DNA from: PVC group bacterium
GTDB lineage: Bacteria > Verrucomicrobiota > Kiritimatiellia > UBA8416
DNA: 11,468 bases
Assembly: GCA_003567805.1 (NCBI GenBank)
Contig: PWYP01000059.1
Location: forward strand, 1-11,468
Direction of reading: 5' to 3'
A program made the translations under genes and the position numbers. The notes beneath the pieces are model-generated. The model did not search any database and was not told the DNA's origin. It saw nothing but the letters and a program-made list of their open reading frames with translations. Each line of letters opens with the position of its first letter. Within the stretch, counting starts at the first letter, position 1. Positions 4,929-11,468 of the stretch are shown here, one piece after another.

Positions 4929-7781
4929 ATGTACATGTTTAGACGGGGCTCATGTTTTACCTGGTTTGTGCTGGGTCTGATTTCTGCATTGATTGCATGT
5001 CGCGTTAGTCATGCGCAAGATGATGGGGTTGTGCTGCGGATGCAATCGTTGCCGAGCCCAGTTGCCACAGACATCGGTGCTCAGGTGAGTCGGCAAATCG
5101 TACGGGCTTTCGGGGAAGAATACCCGCAGTATCGGTTGGAGCCTTTTTTGTTTCCGGGCTTGCAGGGTATGGCGATGGATCAGGGGCCACTGATGTCGAT
5201 TGCTGTGGGGATGCCGCCGCATGGTATCTATGTGAATTACCGGCAGTCGTCGACGTATATCAATCATGGGTTTCTGGTTCCGCTGGAGGTGTTGTTAGCG
5301 CGTTTGCAGAGTGCGAATCCTCTTGTGCGTGAAGTGGACGATCAGGGTAACTGGCTGGCTGATCCTTCGCATGTGGAAATTACGTCCGCATTAGAGCAGA
5401 TTCGTGCACGTGTACTGGATGTAACGTGGCCGGTAATATACCGGCGCGCCGATACAGACCGTGTGGGGCTGCCCGAGGGCGAGCATGTGTGGGCGATGCC
5501 CTATCAGAATGCGGCCCGTGCAATGCTCTATCGCAGGGATGTTTTTCATGAAGCCGGGTTGAATCCGGATCGTCCACCACGCGATTGGGATGAGTTTCTG
5601 GCGTATTGCAGGGCGATCCGTGCGTTACCGGGGAAGTTCGGGTTTGTGGTGCGCACGGGGCGGGGGGCGAGCTGGGCCAATTATAGTTTCATGGTATCGA
5701 ATGGTGTTCGCTACATGGAGCAGGATGCGAATGGGCGCTGGCGTGCGGCGTTTCATACTCGTTCAGCGGCGGAGGCGATTTACTTTCTTTTACGGCTTAC
5801 GCGGGAGCCTTTCGAGACAGAAGATGGTCGGATTCTTACGGGGGCAGCCTTTGCTCCGATGGGGGGCGTTGGGTCGCGGGATCTGATATGGGAGCGTGGC
5901 GACATCGGGATGATGTTCACGTATATGAGCTTTGATGAAGGTTTCGATATTAATCCTGCCTTGGTCGGATTTGCGCGGATGCCGGATTCACCGTTAGGTC
6001 GTGGGGCGGGCGAGGTAAACAGTCTCATGCTGGGCGTATTTTCCGGTGCGACTCCGTTGGAGCAATTGGGCGTGATGCGCTACATCTGGTTTCTCACGGG
6101 TGAGCGTGCGGCACAGATCCGGACGCGTATGTTTGTGGATGCTGGATATGGCACCTATCTCAATCCGGATGATCTCAAGCGCTTTGGCTACGAGGATGTT
6201 ATTGAACAAATACCACCTGCGTGGCTGGAGACGGTGGAGGAAAGTTTTCGTAGTGGGGTACCTGAACCTTATGGCCGCAATACCCAGATGATTTATGAGT
6301 ATGTTTCGGAGCCGATTAATTGGGCGCTGGAACGCCCGGCTTTGCTGGAGCTGCCCAAGGAGCAGGCGTTGGATCGCATTATGGTTGAGCTAGAGCGTGC
6401 TGCTGCGAGGGTGGATACCTTCATGCTGGGAGAGCTTGGTCCGGAAGAGTGGCGTGCACGGCGTATTGCTGGAGGTACGGTGCTGTTGTTGATCATTGCG
6501 ATATTCACATCCACGATTGTGTGGGTATGGCGCACTTTTTCGAAACAGGATGCCAAGGTGGATCAGCATCCAGTATTGCATAAGAGGCGATTTGCCTATG
6601 CCTTGATTCTGCCGGGATTGGCGATTCTTTTTTTTGTGGCATATCTCCCGCTGATTCTAGGGATACCGCTGGCGCTTTTTGATTATCAGCTTGTGTTGGA
6701 GAGTCGCTTTGTCGGTCTGGATCAATTTGCCACGATTCTCTACGATGCGCGGTTCTGGGCGTCGATGATGCGAACGTTTTATTACGTTTTGCTGGTGATC
6801 GGGCTAGGTTTCTGGCCACCGATTCTGGTGGCAATTCTACTGGATGAAGTTCCCGGTACACACCTGAAGTATTTTTTCCGGACGGTTTTTTATTTGCCGA
6901 CCATTGTCAGTGGCATCATAATGGTGTTTTTGTGGCGTCAGTTCTACATGCCAAACGAGACGGGGGTACTGAATCAGATTCTGATGTCCGTCAATCGTCT
7001 GGGACCCGTTTCCGGGACGATCGTCAAAATCATGCTGCTTTCCTGCTGGCTATCATTGGTTGGGTTCTTATTGGCGAGTGCTTACCGCTTGAAGGAATTA
7101 AGCTTGTTTGTGCGAATGGTGGTCGGCCTTTTTGGTTTGGCACTATTGGGCGTTACCTTCTGGCCGTTGGTGCGAGCGTACATTGGCCCGGATGAATTGA
7201 TTATTACAGCGCGTGGTCTTGATCCTGCGCTTGTGCGTGGTTGGCCTGCCCTGCGTGCATATCTGGCCGGGTTGTGGGGCCCTTTCCAGGTGCGTCCTCT
7301 GGGATGGACGTCTGATCCGGGTATGGCCATGGTGTCGGTTGTGATTCCGATGGTTTGGGCGTCTGCCGGGCCGGGGTGTATTATTTATTTAGCGGCCCTG
7401 AAGACGGTTCCGGATGATCTTGTTGAGGCTGCCGCGATTGATGGTGCGGGGATTATGCAGCGGATTTGTTATATCACGTTACCGCGCATCAAGTTTCTGA
7501 TTCTGATTCAATTGATGGGGGCTGCCATAGGCGCTTTCAAGGGGGGGACGGATTTTATCATGGTTATGACAGGCGGGGGGCCGCAGGGAGCCACGCGGAC
7601 GATGGGTATCGATATTTTCCAGCGCGCGTGGATGGAGTTGAATTTCAGTGGGGGCGCTGCCATGGGCTGGGTACTTGGTGCGCTCGTTATCGTGATTACC
7701 TGTTTTCATTTGCGGCGTATGTCCCGCGCCAGTTTTACCACAGCAGGTCAACTTGCGAATAATCGTGATGGTGGTGCTTAG
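4929..7781 (+). CDS. ABC importer subunit: solute-binding protein fused to MalF-like permease
   Basis: This 950-residue protein joins two subunits that are normally separate. Residues 1-30 are an export signal, with a possible lipobox LIAC (C24) and an alternative cleavage after SHA (27-29). Residues about 32-500 are a type 1 extracellular solute-binding domain: WAMPYQNAARAMLYRRDVFHEAGLNP pattern (188-213), PPRDWDEFLAYC (216-227) and WERGDIGMMF (321-330). A membrane helix follows (about 513-534), then a MalF/UgpA-type permease (about 552-930) with the ATPase-contacting EAA loop intact: E833-A-A, G839, I849, L851-P852. Between YLPTIVSG (655-662) and the helix before the EAA loop lies an unusual insert (about 685-798) with two extra hydrophobic segments (about 697-717 and 726-747). 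There is no Shine-Dalgarno before ATG 4929 or the alternative ATG 4935, and only 12 nt separate it from the glutamine synthetase stop. Family affinity suggests carbohydrate uptake; the substrate is unknown. Confidence 0.93.
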   Translation: MYMFRRGSCFTWFVLGLISALIACRVSHAQDDGVVLRMQSLPSPVATDIGAQVSRQIVRAFGEEYPQYRLEPFLFPGLQGMAMDQGPLMSIAVGMPPHGIYVNYRQSSTYINHGFLVPLEVLLARLQSANPLVREVDDQGNWLADPSHVEITSALEQIRARVLDVTWPVIYRRADTDRVGLPEGEHVWAMPYQNAARAMLYRRDVFHEAGLNPDRPPRDWDEFLAYCRAIRALPGKFGFVVRTGRGASWANYSFMVSNGVRYMEQDANGRWRAAFHTRSAAEAIYFLLRLTREPFETEDGRILTGAAFAPMGGVGSRDLIWERGDIGMMFTYMSFDEGFDINPALVGFARMPDSPLGRGAGEVNSLMLGVFSGATPLEQLGVMRYIWFLTGERAAQIRTRMFVDAGYGTYLNPDDLKRFGYEDVIEQIPPAWLETVEESFRSGVPEPYGRNTQMIYEYVSEPINWALERPALLELPKEQALDRIMVELERAAARVDTFMLGELGPEEWRARRIAGGTVLLLIIAIFTSTIVWVWRTFSKQDAKVDQHPVLHKRRFAYALILPGLAILFFVAYLPLILGIPLALFDYQLVLESRFVGLDQFATILYDARFWASMMRTFYYVLLVIGLGFWPPILVAILLDEVPGTHLKYFFRTVFYLPTIVSGIIMVFLWRQFYMPNETGVLNQILMSVNRLGPVSGTIVKIMLLSCWLSLVGFLLASAYRLKELSLFVRMVVGLFGLALLGVTFWPLVRAYIGPDELIITARGLDPALVRGWPALRAYLAGLWGPFQVRPLGWTSDPGMAMVSVVIPMVWASAGPGCIIYLAALKTVPDDLVEAAAIDGAGIMQRICYITLPRIKFLILIQLMGAAIGAFKGGTDFIMVMTGGGPQGATRTMGIDIFQRAWMELNFSGGAAMGWVLGALVIVITCFHLRRMSRASFTTAGQLANNRDGGA

Positions 7782-7804
7782 GTCTGCACGGCAGGAATTT
7801 TGAT

Positions 7805-9685
7805 ATGTCGATTTTATTGCCAGTTGAAAAAAAAGGTTGGAAAGGACGGTTGTTTTTGTCCGGTGTCACGGCTGTGTTGATTCTGGGCGGGTTGACGATG
7901 TTGTATCCTTTTCTTTTGATGGTATCGGGAGCTATGCGCAGTGAGATGGATGCTGCGGACATGCAGCTTGTTCCTGCATATCTGGTGGATGATGTTGAAT
8001 TGGTGCAGAAGTTTCTGGAGACGAAATATAACTACGATCCGGTTATGTTGAATCGATTCCGGCAGGAGCGCAGCTATCGCTTTCGTGACGCGCAGGTACC
8101 GTCTGTCGTGCATGAGCCTCGGATGGATGATTTTGTAGCATTTGTTTTAGAAGCCGAGATGCCGGTACATTGGCAGATGCTGGGGGGAACCGTTCTTCGG
8201 CGCGGGATTTCTTGTGTGAATCACCGCCATCTTGTGCATGCGCTTCGGCAGCGTTTTGCGGGGGATCTGGCCAGGTATAATGTGGAGACCGGAGCGCCTT
8301 TGCAGTCGTGGTGGCAGGTCAGCATGCCGACGCCACGCTGGGCGGAAGCGCGGACCGTGCTGCCGGCTGATTCCCTGATGGCAGCATACGGTGAAGTTCT
8401 AGCGGAGAGTCATCCGTCCGAACGCGCTTTGGTGAACCTTACAGGCTTATTTCTGGAGCGGATGGTTTATCCGGAGTTCGGTATGCTGCAGGAGGAGCGG
8501 TTTGCTGTGGCCTACGGGCCTGAAGTGGGCAGCTATGATACGTTTGTGTTACCCGAGCGTGTACCCCCCGAGCGGCAGGCACGCTTTCGGGCTGATTGGT
8601 TACGCTTCGTGTTTGATGGACATCTGAATTTATCCTTTGTGCGTAGTGATGCTACCGATGCGCAATACCAAGCATTTGTTGCGGGGCATTTCGGTACGAT
8701 TGATCAATTGCATGTGTATTGGCGTGATGCTGATTATACATCTTTTGCGGATGTACGGTTGCCGGATGATCGGGCGTGGTTGCCGGATTCTCGGCGTGCG
8801 GTTTATCGGTCTTTTTTACAAAGCTTGCCCCCGGAGTCTTTGCGTCTCGTTGGACCGGAATATGCGTGGCGGCAGTTTCTGTTTGGTCGATATGGCAGTG
8901 TTGCGGCATTGTCCGATGCCCATGCGTATGATTATTCCGATTGGGCTGCTTGTAGATTTCCCTTGGCGGAGTTGGAACGACACATGGTTTTGCAGCATGC
9001 CGGGCGTTTGCGCTGGCGCTATGCCACGCGAAATTTTCGAATTGTTGCGCGGGAGATGTTTGTGCAAGGCCGCCCGTTTATGAATACGATTATCTTTGTT
9101 GTGCTGGCATTGTTGTTTGCGCTTACCCTGCAGCCCGTATTGGCGTATTCCCTTTCGCGCTTTCAGCCTCCGGGTACGTGGAAAATTCTTTTTCTGTTTC
9201 TGGCGACAATGGCCTTTCCGCCGATGGTGGGCATGATTCCGCAGTTTTTGATTATCCAGCGCCTCCAACTTCTTAATACGTTTGTGGCATTGCTTTTGCC
9301 GGTGATGATTAATGGTATGCTGATCTTTCTGTTGAAGGGCTTTTTTGATTCGATTCCAAGAGATTTGTATGATGCCGCAATGATCGATGGGGCTTCGGAA
9401 TTTCGGATATTCTGGCAGATCACGATGTCGATGAGTAAGCCGATTTTAGCGGTGGTGGGTTTGCAGACGTTCTCAGCGGTCTGGATGATGTTCATGTATC
9501 CGCTGATTGTTTGTCCGGCTCCGGAAATGCATGTGCTGGCCGTGTGGTTGCAGCAGTTTCAGTTGCATGCGCCGGGCACGGCTGTGTACGCCTCGATTAT
9601 TCTGGCGAGTATTCCCTCGCTACTGATCTTCGTGTTTGCGCAACGGACGATCATGCGTGGGATTGCCGTTCCTTCGGAGAAGTGA
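7805..9685 (+). CDS. MalG-like ABC permease with large repeat-containing extracytoplasmic insertion
   Basis: This 626-residue protein is the second permease half. MalG-type permeases are usually about 280 residues. A first membrane helix (about 19-42, ending in YPFLLMVSGAMRS) is followed by about 380 residues predicted to lie outside the cytoplasmic membrane. The conserved core then resumes: GRPFMNTIIFVV (422-433), AYSLSRFQ (447-454), further helices to residue 612, and the EAA-type loop at 523-542. That loop reads DAA for EAA and MS for the usual LP, but the IDGAS centre is intact. The insertion contains four related units starting at F70, A146, F291 and F358, each 29-30 residues long, with an aromatic at offset 5, an aliphatic/Asn patch near 11-13 and a terminal Pro (P99, P175, P320, P386). 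It starts 23 nt after the preceding gene, with AGGA 8 nt before ATG 7805. It must pair with the preceding fusion protein; no ATPase gene is present here. Confidence 0.92.
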   Translation: MSILLPVEKKGWKGRLFLSGVTAVLILGGLTMLYPFLLMVSGAMRSEMDAADMQLVPAYLVDDVELVQKFLETKYNYDPVMLNRFRQERSYRFRDAQVPSVVHEPRMDDFVAFVLEAEMPVHWQMLGGTVLRRGISCVNHRHLVHALRQRFAGDLARYNVETGAPLQSWWQVSMPTPRWAEARTVLPADSLMAAYGEVLAESHPSERALVNLTGLFLERMVYPEFGMLQEERFAVAYGPEVGSYDTFVLPERVPPERQARFRADWLRFVFDGHLNLSFVRSDATDAQYQAFVAGHFGTIDQLHVYWRDADYTSFADVRLPDDRAWLPDSRRAVYRSFLQSLPPESLRLVGPEYAWRQFLFGRYGSVAALSDAHAYDYSDWAACRFPLAELERHMVLQHAGRLRWRYATRNFRIVAREMFVQGRPFMNTIIFVVLALLFALTLQPVLAYSLSRFQPPGTWKILFLFLATMAFPPMVGMIPQFLIIQRLQLLNTFVALLLPVMINGMLIFLLKGFFDSIPRDLYDAAMIDGASEFRIFWQITMSMSKPILAVVGLQTFSAVWMMFMYPLIVCPAPEMHVLAVWLQQFQLHAPGTAVYASIILASIPSLLIFVFAQRTIMRGIAVPSEK

Positions 9686-9695
9686 ATTCTTATGT

Positions 9696-10355
9696 TTATC
9701 TGGTGGCGGAGAGGATGAGGATTTCATCCATGGGATGCAGAGATATGTCCCAGCCAGCTTGCTCCAGCCTCTCGGTGGCGGCTTGCATATGTTTGCGCAG
9801 CGGATCGGCCAGTATGAATTGTGATTGGGGCTTTTGTATTTGTGCGACGCAATGGAGCAGGGCATGAATTTGCGGTTCTTCGTAGAGGAGGTCGCTGCCG
9901 ATTATGCAATCAAAGGCTTGGTCGGTCTGCGGATTGCGCCAGTCGAGAGTCTGACAATGGATATGCCGCACGCCATTCTTAATGGCGTTCGCTTTGCAGT
10001 AAGGCATGCAGGCAGGGTGAAAGTCGGTGGCGGTAACAGCGGCTGCGCCGAGCTTGGCTGAAACGATGGCGGGGAGCCCAAGTCCACAACCGAGTTCTAT
10101 AACGGTTTTGCTTTTTACAACCTCAGGGTGCTGCACGAGATACTGTGCCAGACCAATTGCCGAGGGCCAGATATCGGCAAAGTAGGGGATTTTGTCTGTA
10201 TCATTCGGGGCGGAATCAGCATAGGCATTGAGAACCTCATCAAAGTTTGCAATTACATCCATTTCAAGCTGCATGCCTTCCAGTTCCACGGCGACTGCTT
10301 TCACAGGCCATGGCCGTTCTTCGAGGATGGCATCCTGATTTGCTGAATATGTCAT
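9696..10355 (-). CDS. Class I SAM-dependent methyltransferase, METTL20/21-like (Methyltransf_16 type)
   Basis: The 219-residue protein is a seven-beta-strand methyltransferase. Motif I is VIELGCGLGLPAI (85-97), the acidic loop after strand 2 is TATDFHP (108-114), and post-motif DLLYE (155-159) corresponds to the (D/E)XX(Y/F) signature of the protein-lysine methyltransferase group. The DIWPSAIGLAQYL segment (61-73) before motif I is also typical of ETFB-lysine methyltransferase and METTL21-like proteins. The likely activity is methylation of a protein lysine, though nicotinamide or other small substrates cannot be excluded. The start is the ATG at 10355, with no good Shine-Dalgarno. It is a single gene, convergent with the transporter (stop codons 10 nt apart) and divergent from the URO-D gene, so it is not part of either operon. 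No intrinsic terminator is visible in the 10-nt gap. Confidence 0.88.
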   Translation of the reverse strand: MTYSANQDAILEERPWPVKAVAVELEGMQLEMDVIANFDEVLNAYADSAPNDTDKIPYFADIWPSAIGLAQYLVQHPEVVKSKTVIELGCGLGLPAIVSAKLGAAAVTATDFHPACMPYCKANAIKNGVRHIHCQTLDWRNPQTDQAFDCIIGSDLLYEEPQIHALLHCVAQIQKPQSQFILADPLRKHMQAATERLEQAGWDISLHPMDEILILSATR

Positions 10356-10369
10356 TGCTACCGTTCTGT

Positions 10370-10396
10370 AATGTGTTTTACATTGTTGTGTATAGT
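10370..10396 (+). promoter_or_regulatory. Divergent intergenic region: inverted repeat and -10-like box upstream of the URO-D gene
   Basis: The 68 nt between the methyltransferase and URO-D starts contain the inverted repeat AATGT-N5-ACATT (10370-10384), followed 6 nt later by TATAGT (10391-10396), a good -10 match for the plus strand. There is no clear -35 at 16-18 nt, so expression may depend on an activator bound to the repeat. The leader would be only about 20 nt, leading into a GGGGGGAG (10412-10419) ribosome-binding site. This is inferred from pattern alone. Confidence 0.3.
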
Positions 10397-10423
10397 GCGT
10401 CGTTACAACATGGGGGGAGAATG

Positions 10424-11468
10424 ATGACAGGAAAAGAAAAAATCAAGCTGGCGCTTGCACATAAGGATGGTCCCTTGGCGGTTGATTTTGGCGGGAGTTT
10501 CCAGTCGGGGATGCATTGTTCTTGTGTGGCGGATTTGCGTCGGCATTACGGACTGGAAGACCGTCCGGTAAAGGTTATCGAACCGTATCAAATGCTGGGC
10601 CTTATTGAAGATGACTTAAAGGATGCTTTGGGGGTTGATACGACAAGTTTGCCGCCCTACAAAACGATGTTTGGGTATGTGCAAGAGGATTGGAAGCTAT
10701 TTCGTACATGGTGGGGGCAGGAGGTGTTGGTCTCGAAGCATTTTTCGACCAAAACCACAGAGGAGGGTACGTTTGGGTATCCAGCGGGAGACGAGACGGC
10801 ACCACCCAGTGGTGTGATGCCTCCAACGAGTTATTTCTTTGATGCGATTATTCGTCAAGAACCGTTGGATGAGGACGAAATGGATCCGTCGGATAATCTG
10901 GAGGAATTTGGTCCCGTTGGCGAAGCAGAGAAGTCGTATTGGCGTCAGCAGGCCGAGGCCTTGCAGGACGCTGCACGTGATCGTGCTGTCGTGATGCATA
11001 CGCCGGGTACAGCGCTCGGTGATATTGCCTTGGTTCCAGCTCCTTTTTTGAAACATCCGAAGGGGGTACGGGATGTTGCGGAATGGTATATGACCATTGC
11101 TTCGAACCCTGATTATGTTGAAGCGGTTTTTGCTGCGCAAACTGAGATTGCCCTCCGGAATTTGCATGAATTACATGAGACGGTTGGCGACTTATTAGAT
11201 GTGGTGTGTGTGTGCGGGACAGATTTTGGCACGCAAAATTCGACGTTTTGCTCGCCAGACACCTTTCGGAATTTGTGGTTGCCGTATTATCGAGAGATAA
11301 ACGATTGGATTCATACACGTACGCACTGGAAGACGTTTAAACATTGTTGTGGTGCGGTTGAAACGTTTATGCAGGGGTTCATTGATGCGGGTTTTGACGT
11401 TATCAATCCGGTACAATTTAATGCGGCGGGTATGGATGCGCAGCATTTGAAGAAGGTGTATGGCGATC
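10424..11468 (+). CDS. Uroporphyrinogen decarboxylase (URO-D) superfamily protein, probable cobamide-dependent methyltransferase type, 3' truncated
   Basis: The reading frame is open to the right edge; about 348 residues are present and the C-terminus is cut off. Early markers are LAVDFGGSFQSGMH (about 18-31) and the EPYQMLGLIEDDLKDALGVD helix region (about 53-72). The later half carries VVCVCGTDFGTQNS with SPDTFRNLWLPYYREI, then KHCCG (H307, C308, C309) and GFDVINPVQFNAAGMD, which match the URO-D fold. True HemE has an N-terminal arginine-rich RQAGRY motif, which is missing. The His-Cys/Gly motif resembles the zinc site of MtaA/MtbA-type methylcobamide methyltransferases, so a corrinoid-linked methyl transfer role is more likely than haem synthesis. 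The substrate is unknown. ATG 10424 is preferred because GGGGAG ends 4 nt before it; ATG 10421 is the in-frame alternative, only 1 nt from it. Confidence 0.88.
   Translation, partial: MTGKEKIKLALAHKDGPLAVDFGGSFQSGMHCSCVADLRRHYGLEDRPVKVIEPYQMLGLIEDDLKDALGVDTTSLPPYKTMFGYVQEDWKLFRTWWGQEVLVSKHFSTKTTEEGTFGYPAGDETAPPSGVMPPTSYFFDAIIRQEPLDEDEMDPSDNLEEFGPVGEAEKSYWRQQAEALQDAARDRAVVMHTPGTALGDIALVPAPFLKHPKGVRDVAEWYMTIASNPDYVEAVFAAQTEIALRNLHELHETVGDLLDVVCVCGTDFGTQNSTFCSPDTFRNLWLPYYREINDWIHTRTHWKTFKHCCGAVETFMQGFIDAGFDVINPVQFNAAGMDAQHLKKVYGD

Noticed and set aside
8637..9083. 148-residue plus-strand frame inside the second permease
   Set aside because: It is an out-of-frame shadow of the permease insertion, rich in Met, Cys and Arg with no plausible domain.
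10377..10396. TTTACA and TATAGT as a -35/-10 pair
   Set aside because: The spacing is 8 nt, far below the 16-18 needed for a sigma-70 promoter.

Overview
The window looks like a chromosomal segment of a free-living Gram-negative-type bacterium. The gene content fits the Lentisphaerota/Kiritimatiellota/Verrucomicrobiota or Planctomycetota range: giant sugar-type ABC permeases fused to a binding protein, a corrinoid-type URO-D methyltransferase homologue and an Uma2-family gene sit next to a ribosomal protein cluster. This placement rests on gene style, not on a database match, and should be read as tentative. I see no insertion sequence, integrase, CRISPR array or phage gene.

Layout. (1) 1-356, minus strand: 5' part of an Uma2-family (DUF820) gene running off the left edge, with a good -10/-35 pair and an inverted repeat upstream. 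(2) 503-589, plus: a complete tRNA-Leu(CAG) with encoded CCA. (3) 733-3274, plus: a tight translation/nucleic-acid housekeeping operon, rpsP-trmD-rplS-rnhB-yraN, with gaps of 3 and 22 nt and overlaps of 17 and 4 nt. rimM, often found between rpsP and trmD, is absent, and S16 carries a long acidic tail. (4) 3275-3557: a 283-nt non-coding leader with hairpins. (5) 3558-4916: a class I glutamine synthetase-family enzyme with the catalytic residues conserved. (6) 4929-7781 and 7805-9685: two unusually large ABC importer subunits. The first fuses an extracytoplasmic solute-binding protein to a MalF-like permease that has two apparent extra membrane helices. The second is a MalG-like permease with a roughly 380-residue extracytoplasmic insertion containing four diverged 29-30-residue repeats. 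No ATPase gene is present. (7) 9696-10355, minus, convergent with the transporter: a small seven-beta-strand methyltransferase resembling the protein-lysine methyltransferase (METTL20/21) group. (8) 10424 to the right edge, plus, divergent from it: a URO-D superfamily protein with the zinc-type His-Cys-Cys-Gly motif of cobamide-dependent methyltransferases, truncated by the window.

The most interesting part is the transporter pair. Both halves carry large extra domains on the outer face of the membrane: a tethered binding protein on one and a repeat-containing module on the other. Together they would form an importer with its substrate-capture apparatus built into the permease. The substrate is unknown. 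The family affinity (carbohydrate uptake type 1) suggests a sugar or oligosaccharide, and the ATPase must be supplied from elsewhere.
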